The notes under the pieces were generated by a model. That model saw nothing but the letters and a program-made list of their open reading frames with translations. It had not been told where the DNA came from and searched no databases. The translations under genes were made by a program, and so were the position numbers. Shown piece by piece: positions 1-9,626 of a DNA stretch of 64,000 nt. Each line of letters opens with the position of its first letter. Position 1 is the first letter of the stretch. This DNA is from Acidobacteriota bacterium (GTDB lineage: Bacteria; Acidobacteriota; UBA4820): NCBI GenBank assembly GCA_029559035.1, contig JAKQCT010000065.1, positions 1 to 64,000 on the forward strand, read 5' to 3'.

Positions 1-2
1 AC

Positions 3-131
3 ACCATTAATTCTCTGGAAAGTTTGTTCTCTCATTTGAAGGGATTGGTTCGAGTGCATAGAGGCCTGAAAGCTGATTTAAAGGACAAAATGATCCGGTT
101 TTTCTTTCAAAATAGCAACAGAAAAAAGTAA
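3..131 (+). pseudogene. C-terminal fragment of a transposase (cut by window start)
   Basis: An open frame runs from the window edge to a TAA stop at 129-131 and reads TINSLESLFSHLKGLVRVHR..., then a basic tail. The T-N-x-x-E-x-x-F-S-x-L-K pattern followed by a basic stretch is typical of the end of DDE transposases, where the glutamate is the last catalytic residue. The rest of the gene lies outside the window, so I cannot tell whether it is intact or which IS family it belongs to. The adjacent solo IS end at 502-540 makes a mobile-element setting likely. Confidence 0.55.
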
Positions 132-501
132 TTATGCCTGATTTTTAAATTTTCGGGAAAGGCAAGTCTGCGTCCTCGTGCCCGGCCCTTCGGTCCTTGG
201 CAGCCTGCGTCCTCAGCCCCGTTTTCTTTCTTTAGTTGCCCCGCCCCAAGTGCCGCTTGTATGGCTTTTTTGCCCGTGTAAGCGGCTCTGTTCGCCTTTT
301 GCGCGGGTCATGCTTCGGGCTTCAGGGCAAAGGGTCGTGCCGGGGGCCCCTCCCGGCCTCGCGTTGTTGCAATTGCTCCTTTGCGGGGCTAGAATCAGAT
401 TATGGAAGAGAGAATCTTACCGAGGGTCTTAAAAGCCAACCCAGGATATCTGGGGACACAATACTTATATCAAGAAATGTTATATGCATCATCGTTTCGG
501 G
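132..501. other. Gene-free stretch next to mobile-element remnants
   Basis: I see no convincing gene here. Short open frames on the plus strand have no ribosome binding site and a composition unlike the neighbours. The segment near 452-470 reads ctggggacacaatactta, which I recall as a motif near the ends of some environmental IS elements. That is memory, not proof. The stretch probably belongs to the decayed element whose transposase end lies at 3-131. Confidence 0.4.
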
Positions 502-540
502 GATAACGTACAATATTTTTCGCACATTTCTGGAACCCTT
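502..540 (-). repeat. Solo end of the IS256-family element found at 46.4-47.8 kb
   Basis: These 39 bases match, in inverted orientation and without a mismatch, the transposase-start-proximal end of the IS at 47761-47799. The match stops exactly at 540 and nothing of the transposase follows. It is therefore a relic of a deleted copy or a one-ended transposition product. It sits 45 bp beyond the lptE stop codon. Confidence 0.9.
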
Positions 541-585
541 AGATACTATTATAAAGTAGGATTATCTTCTAATGACTTCCGCGCT

Positions 586-1113
586 TTACTTCTTTTCCCC
601 GGAGCTTTCGAAAATCGCGCCGACGAGGGCGCGGGCGAAGTCGCGCGCGAGCTGGTCGTAGGCGACGTTCTCCTCGCTGGCGAAGGATGTCCCTCCGCCC
701 GCCCGGGCGTAGCTCTCCTCGAAGCGGTAGCCTTCCAGCTTGAAGAATTCCTTCCCGTCCTTGTCTTTCATGATCACCCTGGCGACTATGCTGACATTGT
801 AACGGTTGGCCCTTCCGTCGCTGTCGTAGGAAAGAGGGATCACCGAGTAGTTGGTGATCGTCCCGACTAGGACAGCATCCGCCCCTTCCTTCTCCGAAGT
901 GACCCGGACGCGTGCCCTGCGGGCAAGCTCCGCCCTGACGGCTTCGGTCACCCTCTGGTCGAGGACGATGAGCGAGACTTCCTTTTCGAAAAGAGGTATC
1001 GCTACCGAAGCGACACCCTGCGGAAGGCCGCCCGTGCCGAGCAGATGATATCCGCATGAAGAGAGCAGTACCGCAAAAGCTAGAAGGATGGCCGCGCGAA
1101 GTGGAATCCTCAT
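586..1113 (-). CDS. lptE: LPS-assembly lipoprotein LptE
   Basis: 175 residues. The N-terminus is a lipoprotein signal peptide with lipobox LLSSC, followed by GYHL, the hallmark start of mature LptE. The family plugs the LptD barrel in the outer membrane and helps insert lipopolysaccharide. A stretch 'GTITNYSVIPLSYDSDGRANRYNVSI' region (residues about 85-110) matches the conserved middle of the family. The start overlaps the leuS stop by 4 bp (ATGA), so the two are translationally coupled. The leuS-lptE order is common and is often followed by holA; here the next DNA is IS debris instead. Confidence 0.9.
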   Translation of the reverse strand: MRIPLRAAILLAFAVLLSSCGYHLLGTGGLPQGVASVAIPLFEKEVSLIVLDQRVTEAVRAELARRARVRVTSEKEGADAVLVGTITNYSVIPLSYDSDGRANRYNVSIVARVIMKDKDGKEFFKLEGYRFEESYARAGGGTSFASEENVAYDQLARDFARALVGAIFESSGEKK

Positions 1114-3590
1114 TTGACGACCAGCGTGACGATCTTCCCGGGGACATAGATCGCCTTGACGAGAGTCTTTCCTTCCATCGCCGCGATAACCTTCGGGTCC
1201 TTCTTCGCGATGTCGAGGACCGCCTCTTCGGAGGCGCTTGGCGCGACCTTGACGACCGACTTCAGCTTGCCGTTCACCTGTACCGGTATCTCGAGCTGGT
1301 CTTCAGCCGCGATCTCCGGGTTGTACGAAGGCCAAGCCTGGTTGATCAGGAACCCCTTGTTTCCTAGCATCTCCCAGAGGTGGTCGGCTATGTGCGGCGC
1401 GATGGGGGAGAGCATCTTGAGAAGCGCTTCGAGCGACTCCCTTAAGGCGAACCGTTCTTCCTCTTTGAGAGCCAGGCGGCCGCTGCCGCTCTTGTCGCAC
1501 TTTTCCCTGAAAGCGTCGATGGCGTTGAGAAGCTCCATGAGGCCGGCGATGATCTTGTTGATCTTCAGCCTTCCCGAGAAGTCCTCCGTGACGCTCCTTA
1601 TGGTCTGGTGGGTCTTTTTCCTGAGAAGGTGGCTCCTCGATCCGTTAGGGGGCACGATGGCGTTGCCCTTCAGCTCGGCCAGGTTGTCCTCGACCATCGC
1701 GTAGACCCTAGAAAGGTACCTCTGCGCTCCCTCGGCGCCTTCCTCCTTCCAGTCGAGCTGGTCGGTCGGGGGGGCGAGGAAGAGGATGTTGAGCCTGACG
1801 GCATCGGCGCCGTACTTTTCGATCATCATGTCGGGATCGACGATGTTCCCGACGCTCTTGGACATCTTCTTGCCGTCCTTGATAACCATGCCCTGGCACA
1901 TCAGTCTCTTCACCGGCTCGCCGAACGGGACGAGGCCGATGTCGCGCATGAACATCGTGAAGAACCTGCAGTAGATGAGGTGCATGGTCGCGTGCTCTAT
2001 GCCGCCGATGTAGAAATCGACGGGGTTCCAGTAGTCGACCGCCTCTCTGTTTATGGGCGCGCGCTTCTCCTTAGGGTCGGTGTACCTGAAGAAATACCAC
2101 GAAGAGTCGACGAAGGTATCCATCGTGTCGGTCTCCCGCCTTGCCTCGCCCCCGCACGAGGGGCATGCGGTCTTGACGAACGACGAGTGGGCCAGCGGGC
2201 TGTCGCCCTTCCCGGTGAACGGCACGTCGCCGGGCAGGATAACGGGAAGGTCCTCGTAAGGCACGGGAACCGTTCCGCACTTGTCGCAGTAGATCATCGG
2301 GATCGGAGTGCCCCAGTACCTCTGCCTCGAAATGCCCCAGTCCTTCAGGCGGTAGTTGACGGTCTTTCTGCCGAAGCCTTCTGTCTCGGCCTTCCCGGCC
2401 ATGAGGGCCATCGCCTCGCCGCTGGGCATGCCGTCGAACTCGCCGCTGTTCACCATTACGCCTTCCGCGTCGTAGGCCTTGTCCAGCTTCGAAGGCGCGC
2501 CGCCCGCGGGCCGGACCACTTCCCTTATCGGGAGCTTGTAGGCGGTGGCGAACTCGAAGTCCCTCTGGTCGTGGGCGGGAACGGCCATTATGGCCCCCGT
2601 CCCGTAATCCATCAGGACGAAGTTGGCGAGATAGATCGGGACGTTTTCTCCCGAGAAGGGGTTTACGGCGTGATTGCCGGTGAAGACGCCCAGCTTCTCC
2701 TTGCTGATCACGCGCTCGTGGGTGCCCTGCGAGGCCATCTTCTTGCGGAAGGCCGCGACCTCATCCTTCCTGTCGGGTGTGGTCACTTTTTCGACCATCG
2801 GATGCTCCGGCGCGAGGATCAGGACGGTAGCGCCGAAGATCGTGTCGATGCGGGTCGTGAAGATCTTAATCTTCTCACCGCTCCCTGCGACGGCGAACTC
2901 CACGAACGCGCCCTCGGACCTGCCGATCCAGTTCCTCTGCATCGAGATGACCTCGGAAGGCCATTCGGTGAGGATCTCCAGGTCGTTGTACAGCTCTTCG
3001 GCGTAATCGGTGGTCCTTATGAACCACTGGTTCATCTGCTTGGTGAATACCTCCGAGTGGCAACGCCAGCACTTGCCGTCGTTGACCTGCTCGTTTGCGA
3101 GCACGGTCCCGCAGTCGGGGCACCAGTTTACGGGGGAATTGGCCTTGTAGGCGAGCCCCTTCTCGTACATCTTGAGGAAGAACCACTGGTTCCACTTGTA
3201 ATAGTCGGGCTCGCAGGTCCTCAGCTCCCTGTCCCAGTCGTAGAGGAACCCGAGCCTTCCGAGCTGTATCTTCATGTAGTCTATGTTGGTGTCGGTCCAT
3301 ATTTTCGGATGCGACTGCCCCTTGATCGCGGCGTTCTCGGCCGGAAGCCCGAAGGCGTCGAAGCCCATCGGGTGAAGCACCTCCTCGCCCAGCATCCTGT
3401 GGAAGCGGGCTATAGCGTCACCGATGGCGTAATTCCTGACGTGGCCCATGTGGATCTTGCCCGACGGGTACATGAACATCTCGAGGCAGTAGAACTTCTT
3501 CTTGAACTCGTCCGTCTTGGATTTGGCGACCCCGGCCTGCGCCCACCTCTTCTGGATCTCAGGCTCGAGGAACTTTGGATTATGGGGCAT
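1110..3590 (-). CDS. leuS: Leucyl-tRNA synthetase
   Basis: 826 residues, the usual length of a bacterial LeuRS. It charges tRNA-Leu with leucine in the cytoplasm. The class I signature HMGH lies near residue 47 (PSGKIHMGHVRNYAIGD) and the KMSKS motif appears literally as KMSKSVGN in the last third. Between them lies the CP1 editing domain with the TGAIMAVPAHDQRDFEFA segment that holds the editing pocket. A zinc-ribbon CPDCG...CWRC is present near residue 155-180. The start has a strong ribosome site (ggaggaaggaag) directly upstream. It is followed without a gap by lptE. Confidence 0.98.
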   Translation of the reverse strand: MPHNPKFLEPEIQKRWAQAGVAKSKTDEFKKKFYCLEMFMYPSGKIHMGHVRNYAIGDAIARFHRMLGEEVLHPMGFDAFGLPAENAAIKGQSHPKIWTDTNIDYMKIQLGRLGFLYDWDRELRTCEPDYYKWNQWFFLKMYEKGLAYKANSPVNWCPDCGTVLANEQVNDGKCWRCHSEVFTKQMNQWFIRTTDYAEELYNDLEILTEWPSEVISMQRNWIGRSEGAFVEFAVAGSGEKIKIFTTRIDTIFGATVLILAPEHPMVEKVTTPDRKDEVAAFRKKMASQGTHERVISKEKLGVFTGNHAVNPFSGENVPIYLANFVLMDYGTGAIMAVPAHDQRDFEFATAYKLPIREVVRPAGGAPSKLDKAYDAEGVMVNSGEFDGMPSGEAMALMAGKAETEGFGRKTVNYRLKDWGISRQRYWGTPIPMIYCDKCGTVPVPYEDLPVILPGDVPFTGKGDSPLAHSSFVKTACPSCGGEARRETDTMDTFVDSSWYFFRYTDPKEKRAPINREAVDYWNPVDFYIGGIEHATMHLIYCRFFTMFMRDIGLVPFGEPVKRLMCQGMVIKDGKKMSKSVGNIVDPDMMIEKYGADAVRLNILFLAPPTDQLDWKEEGAEGAQRYLSRVYAMVEDNLAELKGNAIVPPNGSRSHLLRKKTHQTIRSVTEDFSGRLKINKIIAGLMELLNAIDAFREKCDKSGSGRLALKEEERFALRESLEALLKMLSPIAPHIADHLWEMLGNKGFLINQAWPSYNPEIAAEDQLEIPVQVNGKLKSVVKVAPSASEEAVLDIAKKDPKVIAAMEGKTLVKAIYVPGKIVTLVVK

Positions 3591-3612
3591 CTTCCTTCCT
3601 CCGGTCAGTGCG

Positions 3613-3618
3613 ATTATA
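3613..3618 (-). promoter_or_regulatory. Possible -10 box for leuS-lptE
   Basis: On the minus strand a perfect TATAAT lies 22 bp upstream of the leuS start codon, inside the short gap between thiC and leuS. The -35 position 17 bp further up reads TTAAAT, a weak match. This suggests leuS has its own start in addition to read-through from thiC. Confidence 0.4.
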
Positions 3619-3637
3619 CACCCAAACCTGAGAAAAT

Positions 3638-5185
3638 TTAAGAGGGGCGGTTATTTCGGGGCTTGGAGATTTGCCTCTTTCCCGGACCCTTCTCTTTGAG
3701 TTTTTTCGATATCCTCATGGCGCAGTAGTCGGGGCCGCACATGGTGCAGTAGGGCTCCTTCTCGTCGGCGACCCCGCCGCTCTCGGCGAAGGTTCTTAAG
3801 GACAGCTCGGGTTCCAGCGAGAGCGCGAACTGGTCGTGCCATCTCATAGAAGCGCGGGCGTCGGCCATCGCCTCGTCCCACTTGAGCGCCATCCTGTTGC
3901 CTCTCGCGAGGTCGGCGGCGTGGGCGGCAAGCTTGTGGGTGTAGATACCCTCCTCGACGTCGCGAAGCGTCGGCAGGCCGAGATGCTCGCGGGGCGTGAC
4001 ATAGCAGATCATCGAAGCTCCGAAGCCCGCGATCAGCGCTCCTCCGATAGCCGAAGTGATGTGGTCCCTTCCAGCCCCGATGTCGGTCACGAGCGGGCCG
4101 AGAGTGTAGAAGGGCGCTCCATGGCACAGCTTCTTCTCAAGGACCATGTTCTCTTCGATCAGGTTCAGCGGCACGTGGCCCGGCCCCTCGATCATCACCT
4201 GGACATCATTTTTCCAGGCCAGCTTCGTGAGCCCGCCTAAGGTCCTGAGCTCCGCGAACTGGGCCGCGTCGTTGGCGTCGGCGATGCATCCGGGGCGAAG
4301 CCCGTCCCCGATCGAGACCGCCGCGTCGTATCTCGAGAGGATATCGAGGATCTCATCCCAATTCGCGTAGAGGAAATTCTCCCTGTTGTGCGCGCACATC
4401 CACGAGGCCATTATCGAGCCGCCTCGCGAGACGATACCCGCCTTACGCTTGAGCGCCTTTGGAAGATGAGCCCTCAATATCCCCGCGTGGATCGTGAAGT
4501 AATCGACCCCCTGTTCTGCCTGCTCTATCAGGACGTCCCTGTAAAGTTCCCAGGAGAGCTTGAGGACGCTCCGTTCCGCGCGCTCGAAAGCTTCATACAT
4601 GGGGACGGTCCCGACGGGAACCGGCGAAGCCCTGAGGATGGACTCCCTTATCTTCCTGAGGTCGCCCCCGGTCGAGAGGTCCATCACCGTGTCGGCTCCT
4701 GCCCTTACGGCGGTTTTCATCTTCCGAAGTTCGTTCTTTTCGTCGAGGACGAGAGCGGAACTTCCTATGTTCGCATTGATCTTGACCAGGAACTTCCCGC
4801 CGATCACCATCGGCTCCGCCTCGGGATGATTGATGTTCGCCGGGATTATCGCCCTTCCCGCAGCCACCTCTTTCCTGAGGAATTCGGGCTCGACTCCTTC
4901 GCGGACGGCGGCGAACCGCATCTCCTCGGTGACGATGCCTTTTTTGGCGAAGTGCATCTGTGTCGGCCGGGCCGCCTTGCGCGAAGCGATCCATTTCTTC
5001 CTGACCGGAGGGATGACCGCGGGATCCCCATCGAGATAGGGGCCGCTGGTGTCGTAAAGAAGGACTTTTTCTCCGGTTGTGAGCTTGATCTCCTTGAACG
5101 GCACCTTTATCGCGGAACCAGCCGCTTTGACGAACGCGCGCTTCGCGGTGGTCAGGGATGACGAGGATCTTTCTTTCTTTTTCAC
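3638..5185 (-). CDS. thiC: Phosphomethylpyrimidine synthase ThiC
   Basis: 515 residues. ThiC is a radical-SAM enzyme that rearranges aminoimidazole ribotide to HMP phosphate, the pyrimidine half of thiamine. The signature C-x2-C-x4-C cluster (CTMCGPDYC) lies near the C-terminus, and the family motifs [16 protein letters not shown] and EGPGHVP are all present. The start codon is GTG at 5185, preceded by GGAGGC at 5189-5194, which lies in the hairpin of the upstream riboswitch's expression platform. A basic tail follows the iron-sulfur motif. thiL at 56.8 kb is a second thiamine gene in this window. Confidence 0.97.
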   Translation of the reverse strand: MKKKERSSSSLTTAKRAFVKAAGSAIKVPFKEIKLTTGEKVLLYDTSGPYLDGDPAVIPPVRKKWIASRKAARPTQMHFAKKGIVTEEMRFAAVREGVEPEFLRKEVAAGRAIIPANINHPEAEPMVIGGKFLVKINANIGSSALVLDEKNELRKMKTAVRAGADTVMDLSTGGDLRKIRESILRASPVPVGTVPMYEAFERAERSVLKLSWELYRDVLIEQAEQGVDYFTIHAGILRAHLPKALKRKAGIVSRGGSIMASWMCAHNRENFLYANWDEILDILSRYDAAVSIGDGLRPGCIADANDAAQFAELRTLGGLTKLAWKNDVQVMIEGPGHVPLNLIEENMVLEKKLCHGAPFYTLGPLVTDIGAGRDHITSAIGGALIAGFGASMICYVTPREHLGLPTLRDVEEGIYTHKLAAHAADLARGNRMALKWDEAMADARASMRWHDQFALSLEPELSLRTFAESGGVADEKEPYCTMCGPDYCAMRISKKLKEKGPGKRQISKPRNNRPS

Positions 5186-5188
5186 TTT

Positions 5189-5205
5189 GCCTCCCGGGCG
5201 GAGGC
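5189..5205 (-). promoter_or_regulatory. Hairpin that can hide the thiC ribosome binding site
   Basis: On the minus strand GCCTCC and GGAGGC are perfectly complementary around a 5-nt loop. The 3' arm is the Shine-Dalgarno sequence of thiC, 3 nt before its GTG start. With the TPP aptamer just upstream, this arrangement points to translational control: ligand binding would favour this SD-masking hairpin. No poly-U run follows, so transcription termination is unlikely. Confidence 0.7.
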
Positions 5206-5224
5206 GTTCACAGGGCGTATCAAA

Positions 5225-5310
5225 GTTGCGTTCCCTCCGCCAGCATTAACTGGATCAGGTTCGAGGGGTTGGCCAAAGGCCTCTCAGCTGAAAGCTCCCC
5301 CAGCAACCGG
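5225..5310 (-). ncRNA. TPP riboswitch (THI element) upstream of thiC
   Basis: Read on the minus strand, the segment contains the two diagnostic conserved parts: GGGGGAGCTTTCAGCTGAGAG on the 5' side and ACCCCTCGAACCTGATCC / GTTAATGCTGGCGGAGGGAA on the 3' side. These are the CUGAGA pyrimidine-sensing loop and the pyrophosphate-sensing arm of the thiamine diphosphate aptamer. It begins only 5 bp after the bioY stop codon and ends about 40 bp before thiC. Confidence 0.96.
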
Positions 5311-5315
5311 AATTT

Positions 5316-5900
5316 TTAAGTTCGTTCCTCCGCTACCGCGCTTTTCCTGAAAAGAGGGAACGAGAGCGAGAGCAGGAGGATCTTGACAAGGTCACCGAAG
5401 ATAAAGGGAAAGAACCCGAGCTGAACGGCGTGTTCTCTGCCCACGAACGAAGAGAGCCAGAGGACGCCGAAAATATAGAGCGAAAGGTCGGCAAGGGAGA
5501 GCGCCGCGAACATCACGGGAAAGTTCCTCGTGAACCCGATCTCGGAAAAAAGTCCCGCGAGGTAGGCCGCGCCGACGAAACCAAGAAGATATCCCCCGGT
5601 GGGCCCGATAAAATGATGGACGCCCGCACTCCCGCCCGCAAAGAAAGGAAGCCCCATCGATCCCTCCGCCAGGTAGAGAAGCACCGCGGAAGCCCCTCCG
5701 GTGCTTCCCAGCAGCAGGCCGACCGCCAGGACCGCGAAGGTCTGGCCGGTAACCGGTACCGGGGAGAACGGGACGAAGAACTCCAATTGGGACAGAGCGG
5801 CGATCAGAAGCGAGGAGGATACCAGGACGAGAAGGTCGAAAGTCAGCGATCCGGCGCGGGTCGCGGGCCTGTAATTATCGATGTAGACCGGGTAGCGCAT
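5316..5900 (-). CDS. bioY: Biotin transporter BioY
   Basis: 194 residues from the ATG at 5900, which has a good ribosome site (agggaggtttg). The frame stays open further upstream but has no start signal there. The protein is a small hydrophobic S-component of an ECF-type vitamin transporter, with about six membrane segments. The family motif region PFSPVPVTGQTFAVLAVGLLLG (residues about 40-62) and the later GPTGGYLLGF are characteristic of BioY. No bioM/bioN genes are nearby; solitary BioY proteins are known. It lies upstream of the thiC riboswitch in the same direction, but the riboswitch comes after it, so it is not under TPP control. Confidence 0.93.
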   Translation of the reverse strand: MRYPVYIDNYRPATRAGSLTFDLLVLVSSSLLIAALSQLEFFVPFSPVPVTGQTFAVLAVGLLLGSTGGASAVLLYLAEGSMGLPFFAGGSAGVHHFIGPTGGYLLGFVGAAYLAGLFSEIGFTRNFPVMFAALSLADLSLYIFGVLWLSSFVGREHAVQLGFFPFIFGDLVKILLLSLSFPLFRKSAVAEERT

Positions 5901-6029
5901 CAAACCTCCCTGAAAAATGTCAACCATAATTATAACACAACAGATAATGGCGGGGAACAGGGTGTCTTGCATCGCGGGGGGCGATTGAGGGATTATAACT
6001 ATCTTGAAGGAAGATCTCGGAGGCGAAAA

Positions 6030-9000
6030 ATGATCGGAATATCGGGAAACGGTTTCAGGGTGTCGGGGCGCGGTCTGACCGCGGCGGCGTTCATCGGCTT
6101 TATCGTTGTTTTGGCGATCTCCTCTGTTACACCGGCGCTGGAGCCTCCGACTCCCGAACAGATCAGGCAGTACAAAGAGGACGGCACTCTGAAGGAGAGG
6201 ATCGCCTTCGCCGGGGAACTGGGCAACCACAGGACATCCCCGCGTCTCGTGTGGGACGCGCACAACCGCCTCTACAAGCTTGTTACTGGCAAGGATTCCC
6301 CCGACGCGATGACGCCTCCACCATGCTGGCAGGGAGGCCTTCCCTCTACGGGGAATCCCAAGGTCCTGGTTCTACTCATAGCTTTCGCGGACATGCCCCC
6401 TGTTTCGGGGGACACGCAAAGTCTCATCTCCTCGAAGCTTTTCGGAGACGGGACGGAAGGCCTTCCTTACGACAGTTTGAGGAACTTCTACCGCCGTTCA
6501 TCCTACAACCAGCTCGATATCGGAGGGAGCGCACTCGGCTGGTATACGACCAGCTACAACCGATCAGGCGTTTTGCAGACGACGACCGGCAGGCAGAACC
6601 TGATAAAGGAAGTCATCAATTACTACAACTCCCAGGGCCACGATTTTTCGCAGTACGACAACGACGGCGACGGGACCGTTGACTATTTCGCGGTCATCTG
6701 GACGGGAGCCCACGGGGCGTGGGCGAGCTTCTGGTGGGGCTACCAGACAAGTTTCACCGACGGATCATACACGGTTGACGGGAAGCATCTGGGGGCCTAC
6801 TCCTGGCAGTGGGAATCCTACGGCTACCCTTCCGGGTTGTTCGAGCCCAGCACCATCATCCACGAGACGGGGCACGCGCTCGGGCTTCCCGACTATTACG
6901 ATTACGACAGCTCCATCGGGCCGGACGGCGGCGTGGGAGGCCTCGACCAGATGGACTGGTACGGCGACCACTGCTGTTTCAGCAAGTTCCTCCTGAACTG
7001 GATCACGCCCACGGTCTGCGGGTCTTCGGGGGCGCACCAGGTGTCCATGCAGCCGTCGGAAAGCTCGAGGGACGCCATGATCGTCATGCCGGGAGCCACG
7101 GGGAGTTCCTTCGAGGAATATTTCATGGTGCAGGTTAGGAACCAGACGCAGAACGACATAGATTATCCGTCGAAGGGGCTTCTGATCTGGCATGTAGACG
7201 CCCGCCTTTCGGCCGGCAACTGCGATTATGAGTACGACAACTCCTATTCTGACCACAAGCTTCTGAGGCTGATGGAGGCCGACGGGCTTGAGGAGATCGA
7301 GCAGGGTTATTCCGCCGACGCGGGAGACTACTACGTCACGGGGCGCAGCTTCGGGGATTCGACGACTCCCAACAGCAGGAAGTACGACGGCACTACGACA
7401 GGCGTGGCAGTCAACAACATATCCGCTTACGCCGACCCGATGACCTTCAACCTGAGCTGCATGAACTGCCCGACGATAACGGTCCTGCCTTCCTCCCTTC
7501 CGAACGGCGTCGCCGGCACGGCTTACAGCCAGACAATCACAGCGTCGGGAGGGACTGCACCCTACACTTACGCCGTTACCTCCGGCGCCCTTCCGGGAGG
7601 ATTGACCCTTTCACCCGCGGGGCTTTTATCCGGAACGCCTTCGAACACGGGAAACTACAATTTCACCGTGACCGCGACCGACTCCGGCTCGTGCGCGGGG
7701 AGCAGGAATTATACGCTTTCCGTCTGTTCGTCCGAGGTCCCTGCGGACGTCGCCGCCAGCAACAACAGGTGCGGAGACGTCCAGGTCACATGGAGCCCGG
7801 TCTCCGGGGCGACCAGCTACAACGTTTACAGGGGAACGGTATGCGGTACTCCTCTGAACACCTTCACCGGCGTTTCAAGCCCCTTTAACGACACTAGCGC
7901 TGTGGGAGGAACGGCATACTATTACTGGGTGGCCGCGGTCAGCTCGTGCGGGACCTCCGGCAACAGCGCGTGCGCTCCGGGTTCCCGACTTTTGAACCCG
8001 ACCCCGGCGATAAGCGGCGGTAACGCCAACATCTGCCCTTCTTCCACTGTCCTTCTTTCTACTACTCCCGGCAAATCAAACTACCAGTGGTACAGGAACG
8101 GGACCGCCGTATCCGGTGCGACAGCCAACCAGCATTCGGCTTCTATGACAGGTAATTACACCGTGTCATACACGGACGCCAACGGTTGTTCGGGAACCTC
8201 CGCGTCCCACGGCGTCACGATTACCGCGTGCATTCCCAATATAGCTTTCCTTTCCCGGGGGGCTTTCTCGGAGTTGACGGGTGACGGGGATAACTGGATC
8301 GAAAAAGGAGAGAAGTGGTCTGTACCCGTGACAGTATTCAATTCCGGGAACACACCCGCGACGAGCGTTTCCGCGTTCCTTTCGGGCAACGAGATAGTGG
8401 TCTGCAACAATCCGGGCACCTTCGCGACTCTTGCGACTGGAAGCAGCGCGGCATACGATTTCGAATTCGTGGTCTCGGATTCCTTCTCGCAGTGCGGAGG
8501 AGCGATAGGCTTCGACCTGACCGGGAAAAGCTGCGTCGAGCAGACTCCGGCCGGAGCAGACGAATCGGACATTTTCACCGCCATCGTCGGTCAGCAGGTG
8601 GCCGGAAGCCTTACGCTCCTGGTGATACAGCCGTCGTCCGCCGATTCTTACGTCAACCAGTCTGTTCCTGCTGACAATTACGGATCTGAGGCGGCGGTGT
8701 ATGCCAGATCAAGGGTCTCACAGGCCGAAAGGGCTCTGGTGGAGTTCGACCTGTCGTCGGTTCCCGCCGGTTCGATAATCAATTCAGCCACGCTGGAGCT
8801 ATACGCCACAACAGTCTCGGGCGGAAGCCTGACACTTGATGTCCACAAGGTCACAGGCACCTGGACGGAGAGCGGCGTGACCTGGAACAACATGCCTGCT
8901 TTTGGATCGGCGGCCGAGGCTTCGGTCGCCGCGGGGACCTCCGCCGGCTGGAAGATCTGGGATGTCTCTTCAGCGGTGCAGGACTGGGTCGACGGACCCG

Positions 9001-9518
9001 CCTCGAACTACGGTTTCATCGTCAAAGGCAATACAGAGAACGCGAAGTCCGCAATAACCTATGCGCTTGCCTCCAAAGAGGACGGAACACCCTCGCGCCG
9101 CCCCATACTGAGGATCAATTTCACGCCTCCCATGTCCTGGGACTGCGGTTACACCGGCTCGGGGATATGCAGCGCGATACCGGGAGAGGTCGCTCCCGGC
9201 GATACATACGAGAACGGTCAGATGTGGAGCGGGGACAAGGAAACTCAAAGCTGGCCGCCGCTCTCCGGAGCAGCCACATACAAGGTTCACAGGGGCGTCC
9301 GGAGCGGGCTTGAGAACCTGCTTACTACCTCAGATGATTCATGCCTGAGATACGAAGGTCCCTCCAATTCGCTCAGCGTTGTCTCGGACGATCCGTCTAC
9401 AGAGCCGGGGTCTTTCTACTGGTATCTCGTGGTGGGGGGCAACGGTTCAGGCGAAGGTTCCGCGGGCAGCGCGACCGGCGGACCGAGAGTCGTCAATTCT
9501 TCCGGAAGCTGCTTCTGA
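6030..9518 (+). CDS. Secreted M6-family metalloprotease with Ig/FN3 and DNRLRE-type tail
   Basis: 1162 residues from the ATG at 6030, which follows ggaggcg. A signal anchor/peptide occupies residues about 12-35. The catalytic zinc motif HETGHALGLPD (H278, E279, H282, D288) is the immune-inhibitor-A (M6) pattern HExxHxxGxxD. The catalytic part ends near residue 480. Then follow a putative-Ig domain (GTAYSQTITASGGTAPYTY), an FN3-like domain with the YNVYRGT strand, an Ig-like segment, and a DNRLRE-like domain (about 870-1030) with the typical ERALVEFDLSS and DVSSAVQDWV strands. The tail ends in GSCF. It probably degrades extracellular protein. Divergent from bioY, with 129 bp between them. Confidence 0.92.
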   Translation: MIGISGNGFRVSGRGLTAAAFIGFIVVLAISSVTPALEPPTPEQIRQYKEDGTLKERIAFAGELGNHRTSPRLVWDAHNRLYKLVTGKDSPDAMTPPPCWQGGLPSTGNPKVLVLLIAFADMPPVSGDTQSLISSKLFGDGTEGLPYDSLRNFYRRSSYNQLDIGGSALGWYTTSYNRSGVLQTTTGRQNLIKEVINYYNSQGHDFSQYDNDGDGTVDYFAVIWTGAHGAWASFWWGYQTSFTDGSYTVDGKHLGAYSWQWESYGYPSGLFEPSTIIHETGHALGLPDYYDYDSSIGPDGGVGGLDQMDWYGDHCCFSKFLLNWITPTVCGSSGAHQVSMQPSESSRDAMIVMPGATGSSFEEYFMVQVRNQTQNDIDYPSKGLLIWHVDARLSAGNCDYEYDNSYSDHKLLRLMEADGLEEIEQGYSADAGDYYVTGRSFGDSTTPNSRKYDGTTTGVAVNNISAYADPMTFNLSCMNCPTITVLPSSLPNGVAGTAYSQTITASGGTAPYTYAVTSGALPGGLTLSPAGLLSGTPSNTGNYNFTVTATDSGSCAGSRNYTLSVCSSEVPADVAASNNRCGDVQVTWSPVSGATSYNVYRGTVCGTPLNTFTGVSSPFNDTSAVGGTAYYYWVAAVSSCGTSGNSACAPGSRLLNPTPAISGGNANICPSSTVLLSTTPGKSNYQWYRNGTAVSGATANQHSASMTGNYTVSYTDANGCSGTSASHGVTITACIPNIAFLSRGAFSELTGDGDNWIEKGEKWSVPVTVFNSGNTPATSVSAFLSGNEIVVCNNPGTFATLATGSSAAYDFEFVVSDSFSQCGGAIGFDLTGKSCVEQTPAGADESDIFTAIVGQQVAGSLTLLVIQPSSADSYVNQSVPADNYGSEAAVYARSRVSQAERALVEFDLSSVPAGSIINSATLELYATTVSGGSLTLDVHKVTGTWTESGVTWNNMPAFGSAAEASVAAGTSAGWKIWDVSSAVQDWVDGPASNYGFIVKGNTENAKSAITYALASKEDGTPSRRPILRINFTPPMSWDCGYTGSGICSAIPGEVAPGDTYENGQMWSGDKETQSWPPLSGAATYKVHRGVRSGLENLLTTSDDSCLRYEGPSNSLSVVSDDPSTEPGSFYWYLVVGGNGSGEGSAGSATGGPRVVNSSGSCF

Positions 9519-9600
9519 TCGTCGATTTTTCACCGGGAACTGTCTTGTCCGCTATTTCAAGCCGGAGCCTAATTATAAGTGGGTGAGAATCCCCCGGACA

Positions 9601-9626
9601 ACAAAATTGGTTTTGTAAGATTTTTT
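9601..9626 (+). terminator. Possible terminator between the M6 protease and the tRNA pair
   Basis: ACAAAA and TTTTGT form a weak AT-only stem around TTGG, followed by aagatttttt on the plus strand. It could end the protease transcript. The stem is short, so the call is tentative. Confidence 0.35.

Noticed and set aside
178-432. 84-codon plus-strand open frame near the window start
   Set aside because: No ribosome site and unusual composition; part of a mobile-element remnant stretch.
1608-3641. 677-codon open frame on the plus strand
   Set aside because: Lies antisense to leuS, whose motifs are complete; no ribosome site, arginine- and valine-rich composition of a shadow frame.
6030-9518. 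Start of the M6 protease further upstream at 5430
   Set aside because: The upstream part is antisense to bioY; the ATG at 6030 has the ribosome site and begins a signal peptide.
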